Positions 41,819-51,119 of a stretch of DNA of 64,000 nucleotides are shown one piece after another. The first letter of the stretch is position 1; each line of letters opens with the position of its first letter. The position numbers were made by a program, and so were the translations under genes. The stretch comes from GCA-2746605 sp963704835 (GTDB lineage: Bacteria; Bacteroidota; Ignavibacteria; Ignavibacteriales; Melioribacteraceae), in contig CAVPHW010000003.1 in the NCBI GenBank assembly GCA_963704835.1, positions 124,001 through 188,000 of the forward strand, read 5' to 3'. The notes beneath the pieces are model-generated. The model was not told the origin of the DNA, did not search any database, and saw only the letters and a program-made list of their open reading frames with translations.

Positions 41819-44707
41819 TTATTTATTTTGTTGAGGAATTTCTGTAATTGGTTTTTTAGCCATATTACTGTATTGCTCAATCAGTCTTTCTACTGAAGGG
41901 TCTCCTGGAACAGCATTTTTAAGCAATTTAAGCACTTCAACAAATTTATCATACTGACCTAAATTATCATAGATTTGTTTTAATATTAGGTAAGGATTAT
42001 AATCACCAGATGGAATAAAACCATTTTTATCTAAATCAGCTAAGGCTTCCTTTTCAATTTGTACAGCTAATTTTCTATACCTATCATTAGCACCGGCAGC
42101 ATTATATAAATTAGCAATATCATTTAATAATCGGTAATCAATGGCTAATAACCGATGAGGGAGTTTCTCTTCCATTTTATCTAAAACTTGGATAACCTTC
42201 GCATTATTTTTCTGATAATATAGCTGGTTAAGAGCAAGCCTGATGTATGAATTACGGTAATTAAGAGTTAACCTTTGATGGTTTTCATCCATAAAAATTG
42301 TGCTATCATTCAGACCTCTAAACTTAAATCCAGGTTTATAATCAGCACTAAAACCTTCTGGTTCTTCCATCAATTGTTTCCACATAATTTTTTCATCAAC
42401 AGAAGAGTAGTAATCACCTTGATCTTTAGGAGTAATCCTAAAAGCGAGGCCTTCCATAATAAAATAATCATTCAAACCAATTTTGCTATTGTCCGGAGTG
42501 GTAACAGCAAAATATATTGGGCGTTCATTCATATTAGCTCTAACTATATCCATTGCCACAATATCTTGAGCTCTAACCGCTTGAACACTTCCGAAGTTTA
42601 CAGATGGTTCCATATCCCAAGAAATAACTCCCTTATTTGTAATAGCTGTATCTGTAATGCCAAATTGACTATATGTTGTTGGTGAAATTGGAACAGTAAT
42701 TTTTCTGGTTTTCCACTGACTAGGTGCAATTGCCTCAATTTGTTCATCGGAAAGATTCAACTTAATTTTTGTAGCTCCATGAGGTTCTGTGTTTTTAAGC
42801 TGTTTAATATACCAAGGTGTATTTAACAAGCTTAGGTTTGCAATTCTAACATCTCGCCTAACTCCTTCAACATCTTGTAGATACCAAAGTGGGAAAGTAT
42901 CATTATCACCATTTGTAAAAATTATTGCATTTGGTGCTGCACTCTGAAGTAGATTGTAAGAATAATCCCATGGAACAAAGTTTCTGGATCTATCATTCTT
43001 AAAATAATTTTCGCTAAACATTCTAACAGGTACCAAAATAATCAGAAGAAGTGTTACGATTGAATAAACGGGTTTTACGATGCCTGGACTCTTAATATAA
43101 GATTTTAGTAAATCCAAAATTCCCCGTACTCCTAATGCAATCCAAATGGAGAACACAAAGAAAGCCCCCACATAAAAGTAATCTCTCTCTCTCGGTTGAG
43201 GTTGCTGCTGGTTTTGGTAAAATGCCGTGAGGTACCCGAGAAAAATAAACATTATTAGAAAAACCGTCGCCATTTTCCAATCACGATTATAGTGATAGAA
43301 AATTCCAAAAATTGCAATCATAAATGGAATTGCCCAAAGCTCTGAAAAATCAACACCGGAATCTTGAACAGTTGATTCTTTACCAACGTAATTCCACATC
43401 AAATATCGATTGAACATATGATTCATTTGGTATGTCCAGAAAAAATCTAAATCACTAGTGTAATTTTGATAAACCTCTTGCTGATGTGGTTCTCTCGTAA
43501 ATCTTCTTTTAAAGATTGGTTGATCGCCATATTGCTCTCTGTTAAGATAACTAACAAGCTCCGGAAATGTTTTGGGGCTATTTAAATTTATTGGTGTATC
43601 TTGATTTGATCTAATTATTATCATAGCATAAGAAGAGAAGCCAATGAGCGCAAATAATAAACTTTTAAAAACTAAATGAAGAGTTTGTTTGTTTTCCTTA
43701 TTTGTCCAGTAAATTAAAAATCCTAATATTGCAGCAAGTAGAAAAATGAAAAATAGATCTAAAGTTAAATCATTTCCGCCAACGCTGGCAATTAAATTTG
43801 GAAACATTTTTACCACGCCTGGATAAGTGGTAAAGAGTGCAATTCCACCAACTACAATTGGAACGTAAAATGAATTTCTATGAAATATTTTTTTGTAGAA
43901 TATTCCCATTATTATTACACTTGCAATTACTGCAAAGGTTAAAAATTTTGAATCAAATGCTTTTGCTTCATCACCGGCTGGTGGATTTGTTGGAGCAGAA
44001 GCCCAAAGAGCGGCGGCAATTAATAAAATTACACCAACATGCGCGAGGAAAATATATGCTGTAGTTTTGAAATGTTCTTCATCTTTTAAATATTTTCTTG
44101 TATAAATTACTAAAACAATTGGGACCATAGCCAAAACTGACATAAGATGAACACCGGTTGAAAGACCAACAAGATAGGCAATTAATAAAAGGTATTTCTC
44201 ATTGTCTTCGTTATCAGCTTTTTCGTTCCATATAACCATTAACCAAGTTACAATTGCAATAAAGAAAGTTGCCAAAGCATAAACTTCAGCTTCCATCGAG
44301 TTGAACCAAAAAGTATCACTAAATGCAAGAGATAAAGCACCAATAGCTGCGGCAATGTATGTAAATACTGATTCAAATATGTTATCGTCTTCACTTTTTC
44401 TAATTTGCTCAATTAATTTTACGGCAATTAAATAAAGAAATAAAATTGTAAATGCACTTGATATAACTGAAATAGCATTAACTCTAAAAGCAATATTCTC
44501 ACCAATTGGGATCATTGCAAAAAACCTACCCAAAAGGAGGAAAAAAGGTGTTCCAGGTGGATGAGGAACTTGAAGTAAATGAGATGATGCAATAAATTCC
44601 CCGCAATCCCAAAAAGAAACTGAAGGCTGTACGGTCATAAAATATATTGCAGCAGTTATAAAAAAAACAAAAAAGCCAATGGCTTTACGAATAATATCTT
44701 TATTCAT
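41819..44707 (-). CDS. DUF2723 (TMEM260-like) multi-pass membrane protein
   Basis: The 962-residue protein opens with helices and the DUF2723 signature SFWDCGEFIASSHLLQVPHPPGTPFFLLLGRFF, then about 12 further helices, a soluble region including FTNGDNDTFPLWYLQDVEGVRRDVRIANLSLLNTPWYI, and a C-terminal alpha-helical repeat region. The family is related to GT-C glycosyltransferases; its animal member TMEM260 is an O-mannosyltransferase. A role in protein or lipid glycosylation in the cell envelope is likely. A 75-residue gene ends 7 bp before its start, and a glycosyltransferase follows further upstream, which fits. Confidence 0.85.
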   Translation of the reverse strand: MNKDIIRKAIGFFVFFITAAIYFMTVQPSVSFWDCGEFIASSHLLQVPHPPGTPFFLLLGRFFAMIPIGENIAFRVNAISVISSAFTILFLYLIAVKLIEQIRKSEDDNIFESVFTYIAAAIGALSLAFSDTFWFNSMEAEVYALATFFIAIVTWLMVIWNEKADNEDNEKYLLLIAYLVGLSTGVHLMSVLAMVPIVLVIYTRKYLKDEEHFKTTAYIFLAHVGVILLIAAALWASAPTNPPAGDEAKAFDSKFLTFAVIASVIIMGIFYKKIFHRNSFYVPIVVGGIALFTTYPGVVKMFPNLIASVGGNDLTLDLFFIFLLAAILGFLIYWTNKENKQTLHLVFKSLLFALIGFSSYAMIIIRSNQDTPINLNSPKTFPELVSYLNREQYGDQPIFKRRFTREPHQQEVYQNYTSDLDFFWTYQMNHMFNRYLMWNYVGKESTVQDSGVDFSELWAIPFMIAIFGIFYHYNRDWKMATVFLIMFIFLGYLTAFYQNQQQPQPRERDYFYVGAFFVFSIWIALGVRGILDLLKSYIKSPGIVKPVYSIVTLLLIILVPVRMFSENYFKNDRSRNFVPWDYSYNLLQSAAPNAIIFTNGDNDTFPLWYLQDVEGVRRDVRIANLSLLNTPWYIKQLKNTEPHGATKIKLNLSDEQIEAIAPSQWKTRKITVPISPTTYSQFGITDTAITNKGVISWDMEPSVNFGSVQAVRAQDIVAMDIVRANMNERPIYFAVTTPDNSKIGLNDYFIMEGLAFRITPKDQGDYYSSVDEKIMWKQLMEEPEGFSADYKPGFKFRGLNDSTIFMDENHQRLTLNYRNSYIRLALNQLYYQKNNAKVIQVLDKMEEKLPHRLLAIDYRLLNDIANLYNAAGANDRYRKLAVQIEKEALADLDKNGFIPSGDYNPYLILKQIYDNLGQYDKFVEVLKLLKNAVPGDPSVERLIEQYSNMAKKPITEIPQQNK

Positions 44708-44714
44708 TAAATCC

Positions 44715-44942
44715 TCAATTAGAATTATTTTTCTTAAAAAATTCGTTTATATCTATTTTCTCTCTATTAAGATAATATTTTGTATAAAGATCTTTAAGTT
44801 TGGTGAATGAGAGTTTATCCAAATCTTCATCATCTTTAATTCTCTTTTCAAACATCTTAAAGTCTTTCAGTTCCGAAGGGCTAAACTTTCTCTCATATCT
44901 TCTTAAAGTATCAATATATTTTTTTTGTTCTGTACTTCTCAT
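44715..44942 (-). CDS. small charged hypothetical protein
   Basis: The 75-residue protein is highly charged (MRSTEQKKYIDTLRRYERKFSPSELKDFKMFEKRIKDDEDLDKLSF...) and probably all-helical. I recognise no family. It is accepted because it ends 7 bp before the DUF2723 start in the same orientation and the overlapping plus-strand frame has no protein-like character. It may be cytoplasmic and cotranscribed with the membrane protein. Confidence 0.6.
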   Translation of the reverse strand: MRSTEQKKYIDTLRRYERKFSPSELKDFKMFEKRIKDDEDLDKLSFTKLKDLYTKYYLNREKIDINEFFKKNNSN

Positions 44943-45001
44943 ATTAAATACTCATGTTATTACAATCTTGAAAGATATAAATAAAAACACTTCCTTTCAG
45001 G

Positions 45002-46123
45002 CTAAATTTTGGATTTAAGCTGCGGATACCAAACTCCCACTTGTTGTAAAAAATGATCTGCTGATTTATCCCAATCAAATTGATTAGACCAATTATAAGC
45101 ATTTTCAGATAATCTGGTTAATTCATTTTTATCTTTTAACAAATTCGAAATTTTTTCAACTAGTTGATATTTATTCCCGAGCTGAACTAAATAACCGGTT
45201 TCATTGTTCTTGATTGAATCTCTCAAGCCAGGAACATCAGAACCAACAGCCGGTGTTTTCATTGCATTTGCTTCAATTATTGTAATTCCCCAACCTTCTT
45301 TTTCGGGCATAGTTGTAAAAATCCACGCTTTACCTAATAAATCTGCTTTAGCGTCTTCTGTTAAAAATCCTAAAAATTGAACATAATTATCTAAATTATG
45401 CTTAGCAGTAATATCATTTAAGTTTTCTAAATAATCTCCCTTGCCACCAATTACAAATTTTATATCTGGGAATTGCTTAATTAAATCTGACATTGCTTCA
45501 ATAACAAGATGTATGTTTTTATATTTTTTAATTCTACCAACATAAACCAAAAGTGGAGTTGCATTTTTCTTTGGTGCTGCATTGTTATATAAATCATGAT
45601 TTATAGCATTATGCAAAAGGGAAGTTAAATCTTTATTAAATCCTAAATCTACCAACTCACTTTGGGTGCTTTCAGAAACAGTAAAAATTGGAGTATTTGG
45701 ATATTTTTTTGGAATCTGTTTTTCTTTTTTTACAATATAATAAGCTAATGGGAGTGAAATTTCTTTATACAGTGAATTGCCGTGAATATGATGTAAGATT
45801 CCAACAATTGGTTTTTTAATATATTTTGGTGTAAATAATGGAATTTTAGAAATGTCATCCACAACAAGATCGAAAGGTTGTTGATTTAATTTTGTGTTAT
45901 AAAATCTTTTAAATTGGCGATTAAAAAAGTATTTATTGCCGTGCCGAATTATTTTAATTCCATCAACAGTTTCTTCTTCTTTAGAATTATGAAATTTATG
46001 GGCAACTAAAGTAACACTATGACCTTTTTCAACAATTCGCTTAAAAATTTCATGAAGATGAATTTCCGCTCCGCCCATCTCAGGATTTTTAATACAACGC
46101 CAATTTACTACAAGAATATTCAA
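45002..46123 (-). CDS. GT4-family glycosyltransferase
   Basis: The 373-residue protein is a GT-B enzyme: N-terminal WRCIKNPEMGGAEIHLHEIFKRIVEKGHSVTLVAH (nucleotide-sugar enzyme glycine-rich turn), middle LVYVGRIKKYKNIHLVIEAMSDL, and EKEGWGITIIEANAMKTPAVGSDVPGLRDSI, the EX7E region for the sugar nucleotide. Typical products are cell-envelope polysaccharides or glycolipids. Acceptor and donor are not predictable. The DUF2723 gene downstream, also likely a glycosyltransferase, makes an envelope glycan role plausible. Confidence 0.85.
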   Translation of the reverse strand: MNILVVNWRCIKNPEMGGAEIHLHEIFKRIVEKGHSVTLVAHKFHNSKEEETVDGIKIIRHGNKYFFNRQFKRFYNTKLNQQPFDLVVDDISKIPLFTPKYIKKPIVGILHHIHGNSLYKEISLPLAYYIVKKEKQIPKKYPNTPIFTVSESTQSELVDLGFNKDLTSLLHNAINHDLYNNAAPKKNATPLLVYVGRIKKYKNIHLVIEAMSDLIKQFPDIKFVIGGKGDYLENLNDITAKHNLDNYVQFLGFLTEDAKADLLGKAWIFTTMPEKEGWGITIIEANAMKTPAVGSDVPGLRDSIKNNETGYLVQLGNKYQLVEKISNLLKDKNELTRLSENAYNWSNQFDWDKSADHFLQQVGVWYPQLKSKI

Positions 46124-46316
46124 TAGAGATTGTTTGTTTTAACGATCGATTATAGTTAGTTTACTTGAAAAATATTGTAAATGAATATGCAATTATACAA
46201 AAGTTTTAATCCATTGTTTCTAGTTTAATGAGTTAAAATTCGTTTATAAGCAGACTTCTTTTTGCATAGCTAAATTGGTTTATCAACAATCTGATGTGAA
46301 CCTTAATTTATATAGA

Positions 46317-47090
46317 ATGGCAAAACTTCCTAAAAATAAAATATTTTTTGATTTTTCTGATTATGCCAGACCATTTGCACTCGGGCTTGTTAATCTGCTT
46401 TTTCCAACAAAGGTTGGTGCTTACACTTTAACAATTGCTTTTCTTATAGTTGGAATATTAGCTTCCTACTTTATATACATTGATAAATATTTGCCTCTAG
46501 CGGCTTTTTTAGTTCTTGTTAAAAGTATGCTAGATGCTGCAGATGGAGCAATGGCGAGGAAAAGGAATCAGCCATCTATGGTTGGAAGGTATTTAGATTC
46601 TGTGTTTGATTTTGTGATTAACTTTTTTCTATTTCTAAGCATTGCCCTTGTTTTTAACCAATCAATTTGGTTAATGTTATTTTCACTTTTACTCTTTCAG
46701 TTGCAAGGAAGTGTTTATAATTATTATTATTTGGTGAAACGTTATCAAGTAAATGGAGATAAAACAAGTCGAATTTTTGAATGGGAAAGTCCAAAACCTT
46801 ATCAAAGAGATAATCCAATTTTGTTAAAAGTTTTACATAAACTTTACTTAATTATTTATGGCTGGCAAGATTTAATTATTAATAAATTCGACCCAAATGC
46901 AATCATTGGAAAGGAATTACCTTCCTGGTTTTTAACATTTGTTTCTTTTCTAGGGTTGGGCTTTCAATTATTAATTATCACTTTTTTTCTGTTACTGAAT
47001 ATTCATCAATTTACATTTATGTTTTTTATTGTTCCATATACAATTTTGGCGATAATAATTATTTTGGTCAGAAGAATCTTTGTAAAATAA
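46317..47090 (+). CDS. CDP-alcohol phosphatidyltransferase
   Basis: I place the start at ATG 46,317 (MAKLPKNKIFFDFSDYARPF) instead of the TTG at 46,275, since the extra 14 residues look non-coding. The signature is DAADGAMARKRNQPSMVGRYLDSVFD, the DGx2ARx8Gx3Dx3D motif of metal-dependent CDP-alcohol phosphotransferases, within about six helices. The enzyme joins a CDP-linked lipid or alcohol to an acceptor in membrane phospholipid or related polar-lipid synthesis. The substrate (inositol, glycerol or another alcohol) is not deducible. Confidence 0.85.
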   Translation: MAKLPKNKIFFDFSDYARPFALGLVNLLFPTKVGAYTLTIAFLIVGILASYFIYIDKYLPLAAFLVLVKSMLDAADGAMARKRNQPSMVGRYLDSVFDFVINFFLFLSIALVFNQSIWLMLFSLLLFQLQGSVYNYYYLVKRYQVNGDKTSRIFEWESPKPYQRDNPILLKVLHKLYLIIYGWQDLIINKFDPNAIIGKELPSWFLTFVSFLGLGFQLLIITFFLLLNIHQFTFMFFIVPYTILAIIIILVRRIFVK

Positions 47091-47146
47091 GAGGTATTTA
47101 TAACCTTAAGATCGATTTAGAAATCGATGAAGACAAAATTTGGGAA

Positions 47147-47950
47147 TTATTGTTTCTCAGCTTTTATGGAATAAATCAGAGGAAGAATATTTTTGTATTT
47201 CTCAAATAAAAATTTACCTTTCTCTATCTCAATCATATTTGGAAAGCAATTGTATGGGGAATAGTTAAATTCTTTAAAGGATTTTATTTGCAATCCATTT
47301 TCAATTAAGGCAGTTGTAACATCAGAAAGAGTGTGGTTCCATCCATACTCTACCATTTTTATCTTGGCATTTCTATCAGTATAAGTTCCTTCCATTTCTT
47401 CTTCAATTGGTTCATCTGTATGAAAGTAGGAATGCTTCAGATGTTCAAATTCCTTGTCAAACATCCAGATATAAGGGTGGAATTCAACAATAAGAAATTC
47501 TCCGTTTGGTTTTAGGAAATGAGAAACAATATCGGCCCATTTGTTTATGTCGGGTAACCAGCCAATTGTTCCATATGAAGTGAAAACAATATCAAACTTA
47601 CCGATCAAGTTTTCTTTTAAATTATAAATATTGCTGCAAATAAAATTTGATTTAAGATTTGTTTTTTTCGCTAATAGTTTTGCTTTCTCAATCGCGAGTT
47701 CAGAAAAATCTACGCCGGTTACATTTGCTCCAAGATTAGCTAACGAAAGAGTATCTTGCCCAAAGTGACATTGAAGGTGCAGAAGATCCTTCCCAGTAAT
47801 ATCTCCAAGATCATTAAGTTCAATGCTATTGAGAGAATTTTTGGATTCTAAAAATCTATCTTTGTTGTAGAACTCAGACTCGTAATGAATTTCGACTCTT
47901 TTATTCCAGAGAAATTTATTTGCATCGAAGAATTTTTGAAAATTATTCAT
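47147..47950 (-). CDS. SAM-dependent methyltransferase (class I)
   Basis: The 267-residue protein carries motif I KDLLHLQCHFGQDTLSLANLGANVTGVDFS, post-I LAIEKAKLLAKKTNLKSNFICSN and motif II FDIVFTSYGTIGWLPDINKW. This matches small-molecule type-11/25 methyltransferases. Substrate unknown. The start codon overlaps the stop of the RNA methyltransferase gene by 8 bp (47,943-47,950), so they are coupled. Confidence 0.8.
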   Translation of the reverse strand: MNNFQKFFDANKFLWNKRVEIHYESEFYNKDRFLESKNSLNSIELNDLGDITGKDLLHLQCHFGQDTLSLANLGANVTGVDFSELAIEKAKLLAKKTNLKSNFICSNIYNLKENLIGKFDIVFTSYGTIGWLPDINKWADIVSHFLKPNGEFLIVEFHPYIWMFDKEFEHLKHSYFHTDEPIEEEMEGTYTDRNAKIKMVEYGWNHTLSDVTTALIENGLQIKSFKEFNYSPYNCFPNMIEIEKGKFLFEKYKNILPLIYSIKAEKQ

Positions 47951-49094
47951 ATTTTTTTTTCATGCTACCCTGGTACATTTTATAATTATAGAATCTTGTT
48001 TCTAATGCCCCATTATAAAGATGTAAACGACGGGAAGTTTTTAATCCAATGTTTTTAAGAGCATCAGTATTCGCACTTAAAATCCATGCATCAAATCCAG
48101 TAAATTTTTTCTTTAATGTATCCCCAAATTCTCTATAGAAGCTATTAATATTATTTTGTTTAATTCTTTCATCATATGGTGGATTGGTAATTATCATCCC
48201 GGAATCTAAACTATGTTCAAGCTCTTTAAAGTCTCCAATCACAAAAGTAATATTATTTAATACATTTGCTTCTTTGGCATTTTCCTTTGCTATCTCTATT
48301 GATTTACTACTAAGATCGTTTCCTAAAAAAGTATGCTGAAATTGAGTCTGCGCAGAAATCAACTCCTTCTTAACCTGATTAAAAAATTCTCGATCAAATG
48401 ATTTCCAATTCATAAATCCAAAATGTTCTCTATTTATATTGGGAGCTATATTTTTAGCAATTAAAGCAGCTTCAATTAACAAAGTTCCAGAGCCGCACAT
48501 TGGATCAACAAAATTAGAATTTTTATCCCAACCAGAAAGTAGTATCATTCCCGCTGCTAAAACTTCATTCAAAGGAGCCAAACCACCATGAATTCTATAC
48601 CCACGTTTATGAAGTGATTCGCCGGAACTATCAAGTAAAATTGAACAATTATCCCTTTCAATATGAACATTAAATCTAAAGGTTGGATTTTTGAGGTCAA
48701 CATCTGGACGAGTACCTTTTTTGTCCCTAATCTGATCTACTATTGCATCTTTTACTTTTAATGCTGCATATTTTGAGTGAGTGAAATATTCTGAATTTAC
48801 CACTCCGTCAATTGCAATTGTATCGTTTGGAGAAATTAAGGAGTTCCAATTAAATGTTCTCACATTTTTATAAAGTTGTTCAGGATTTGATGCCTTAAAG
48901 TGGAATAAGGGTTTTAAAATTCTTAGTACAGTTCTCAAAGACAAGTTTGCTTTATACAAAAGTTTTTCATCACCGGTAAACTCAACTGCTCTTTTATATT
49001 TTACTATTCTAGAAGCACCAAGGTTTTTAAGTTCTTCTGCCAATATGTCTTCTAAACCAAAGGATGTTTTAGCAATGTAATTGTTTGTTTCCAT
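47943..49094 (-). CDS. THUMP-domain rRNA guanine-N2 methyltransferase (RlmL N-half type)
   Basis: The 383 residues have an N-terminal ferredoxin-like/THUMP part (YIAKTSFGLEDILAEELKNLGASRIVKYKRAVEFTG, to about 150) and a Rossmann methyltransferase with DPMCGSGTLLIEAALIAKNIAPN, GNDLSSKSIEIAKENA and the catalytic NPPYDERI. This is the layout of RlmL (m2G2445 of 23S rRNA) without the second methyltransferase domain found in Proteobacteria. It modifies ribosomal RNA in the cytoplasm. Confidence 0.85.
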   Translation of the reverse strand: METNNYIAKTSFGLEDILAEELKNLGASRIVKYKRAVEFTGDEKLLYKANLSLRTVLRILKPLFHFKASNPEQLYKNVRTFNWNSLISPNDTIAIDGVVNSEYFTHSKYAALKVKDAIVDQIRDKKGTRPDVDLKNPTFRFNVHIERDNCSILLDSSGESLHKRGYRIHGGLAPLNEVLAAGMILLSGWDKNSNFVDPMCGSGTLLIEAALIAKNIAPNINREHFGFMNWKSFDREFFNQVKKELISAQTQFQHTFLGNDLSSKSIEIAKENAKEANVLNNITFVIGDFKELEHSLDSGMIITNPPYDERIKQNNINSFYREFGDTLKKKFTGFDAWILSANTDALKNIGLKTSRRLHLYNGALETRFYNYKMYQGSMKKKYE

Positions 49095-49255
49095 ATTTAA
49101 ATTTAATCGAAAATCAGCATTTCACCAATTAAAAATAAATTAGTTATTTCTCTAGAGTTATTTCCTATTAGTAGATAAAATCAATTGATACGTTATACAT
49201 ATTTCTGGTTTTCTGACGATAATAAACCAACAATCACATTTTATTAGGTAAGTAT

Positions 49256-50767
49256 ATGAAAAATATTTTATTACTCTTTTTATGTGCTTTAACAATTAAT
49301 CTAAATGCACAAGTAAACTTATTAAGTTTAAGTACAGCAGATGGAGCAGTAAATGTTCCACTGAGCACGACTATTAGTGTAATTTTTGACACCCCGATTG
49401 ATACTTTGAAAGGATTCGATTTTTTTGAAAACTTTTTTACAAATGCTACAGATATTACAGCCCAATGGTACAGTGCTGATCTTAAGACTGTTAATCTTGG
49501 TGTTAACCTTGAGGTGGATAAGAATTACTATTTTTTAGTTAATTCTGCTTTTGGTTCAGGTGGTGAGATGCTATTAAACCCAAGTGTTTTTTATTTTACA
49601 ACTGGCTCCACATTGGCTGGTAGTCTGGTTTCAGGAACAGTTTCAGTTGAACAAAACAGTGGCATTAATATTAAAAATACTGTTGTTGTTCTCAGCTCTA
49701 CTCCGGTTGATCAGGGTGAGCCTATATTGGAAACTGGGGCTCTAACAAATTCTCAAGGTGCTTTCTCCATACCTTTTGTAAAAGACGGAGTTTATTATCC
49801 TATTGCTGTTAATGATGCAAATGGTGATGGTCGTTTAGATCCAGGCAACGGTGATGCTTTTGTTTTTTTAGATCCCATAACACTTAGTGGCAACTTTAGT
49901 GGATTAAACATGCCGCTTCAAATACCTGAACCTTTGAGCTTATTTGAAGCAACTGGACAAGCACAAAATTTAATTTTGGAACGCTTCAGCGGAAATGCAT
50001 ATTTGAAGAGCATAAATGCAAGGGGAGTTGGTCCTGATGGAAAGACCAATCGATGGGAATTCTCCTATATTTCAGATACTTTAAATCAAATAATATATTT
50101 AGAGATTGATTTATTCGGACATTATTTTGATACCTCAATTGATGAGTGGAGTTATCAAAACTATTCAAACATGGAAACAATACCACAAATTGTTGATTTA
50201 AGTGCGATGACCAGCTTTATTCAAAATGCTGAAAATGCTGGAGGTAATAATTTTAGAACCCAAACCCAACCCAGCAACTTTGAGTTGGAAGTAGAACTCT
50301 ACTTGGCGGATCACAGATATTCACATTGGGCTTATCAAAATCCCGATCCATCAAGACATTTAATGTGGGCAATAGGTTATAAATGGTATCAAGAAATATC
50401 AGAAGATAATTGGCAGCAAGAAAGTGAATTATATTATTGGGGAGATTTTCAAACAGGTACTTTAATTGTAACTGATATTAGCCCTAATGAATTAGAAAAA
50501 GTAAACATCCATTCATTAAGTCAAAACTACCCTAACCCTTTTAATCCAACGACTGTAATTTCTTATTCAATTCCTCAGATTGAATATGTTAATATTACAA
50601 TTTTTGATTTATTGGGAAATAAGGTTGCTACCTTAGTCAATGAGCAAAAATATTCGGGAAATTATGAAGTTAACTTTGATGCAGCTATCTACCCAAGTGG
50701 AACTTATTTCTATCAAATTAAAACGGAAAGTTATACTAATACTAAAAAGATGATTCTTTTAAAGTAG
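49256..50767 (+). CDS. secreted Ig-like protein with type IX secretion C-terminal domain
   Basis: The 503-residue protein starts with a signal peptide (NILLLFLCALTINLNAQ). It has a bacterial Ig-like domain (SbsA type, VNVPLSTTISVIFDTPI, about 25-120), a carboxypeptidase-regulatory-like region with a dockerin-like DANGDGRLDPGN (about 185-197), then unassigned sequence to about 400. The last 85 residues form the T9SS sorting domain (SLSQNYPNPFNPTTVISYSI...NTKKMILLK). It is exported through the outer membrane and possibly anchored to the surface. Function unknown. A strong terminator follows. Confidence 0.85.
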   Translation: MKNILLLFLCALTINLNAQVNLLSLSTADGAVNVPLSTTISVIFDTPIDTLKGFDFFENFFTNATDITAQWYSADLKTVNLGVNLEVDKNYYFLVNSAFGSGGEMLLNPSVFYFTTGSTLAGSLVSGTVSVEQNSGINIKNTVVVLSSTPVDQGEPILETGALTNSQGAFSIPFVKDGVYYPIAVNDANGDGRLDPGNGDAFVFLDPITLSGNFSGLNMPLQIPEPLSLFEATGQAQNLILERFSGNAYLKSINARGVGPDGKTNRWEFSYISDTLNQIIYLEIDLFGHYFDTSIDEWSYQNYSNMETIPQIVDLSAMTSFIQNAENAGGNNFRTQTQPSNFELEVELYLADHRYSHWAYQNPDPSRHLMWAIGYKWYQEISEDNWQQESELYYWGDFQTGTLIVTDISPNELEKVNIHSLSQNYPNPFNPTTVISYSIPQIEYVNITIFDLLGNKVATLVNEQKYSGNYEVNFDAAIYPSGTYFYQIKTESYTNTKKMILLK

Positions 50768-50794
50768 TAGGATCGCTTCTTTATTATAACATTA

Positions 50795-50825
50795 TCCCCA
50801 CAATAAATGTGGGGATTTTTTTTGT
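50795..50825 (+). terminator. rho-independent terminator after the T9SS protein gene
   Basis: The stem TCCCCACA / TGTGGGGA (8 bp) has a 5-nt loop and is followed by a run of T residues. It lies 28 bp past the stop at 50,767. Confidence 0.9.
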
Positions 50826-50892
50826 AAAATATAATGACAGAAGTAGATTACTAAATGCTGAGCCTTTTAATTAAACAAAGAAGTTTAAAAGT

Positions 50893-51060
50893 AAAAAAGC
50901 CCTCATCAAAATCAATCAGACTTTTAATGAAGGCTTAACAACTAACCTCCCCTCACTGTGTGTGAGCTTGGATTTTAAGAAGGAAGTCAAAACCTATCTT
51001 CCTAGACGATTCACCATCTAAGTGTGTTTTTTCGGTTTTTCGACAAACCCTTTTTTATAG
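50893..51060 (-). ncRNA. candidate structured small RNA or 3' UTR element
   Basis: The 352-bp stretch 50,768-51,119 holds no ORF, but on the minus strand it contains a chain of hairpins: GGTTT/AAACC (51,049-51,034), AGGAAG/CTTCCT (51,003-50,981) and CTCAC/GTGAG (50,966-50,952). It ends in a terminator-like stem AAGCCtTCAT/ATGAgGGCTT (50,936-50,897) followed by T residues. Base composition is richer in G+C than the surroundings. It could be an independent small RNA or the structured tail of the DUF1028 transcript. No known family is recognised. Confidence 0.45.
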
Positions 51061-51119
51061 ATGTTTGGTTCCTCATCTGCATCAAACGTAAGAATAAATT
51101 TTATGAATATCAACTATTA

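Noticed and set aside
46275..46316. TTG start of the CDP-alcohol phosphatidyltransferase
   Set aside because: The first 14 codons look like 5' UTR; the ATG at 46,317 begins the conserved protein.
47111..47128. Palindrome ATCGATTT-AG-AAATCGAT between two convergent genes
   Set aside because: It lacks a T-run and is far from any start codon. The surrounding frame reads LKIDLEIDEDKIWELL without a start and could be a remnant, but this is too little to call a feature.
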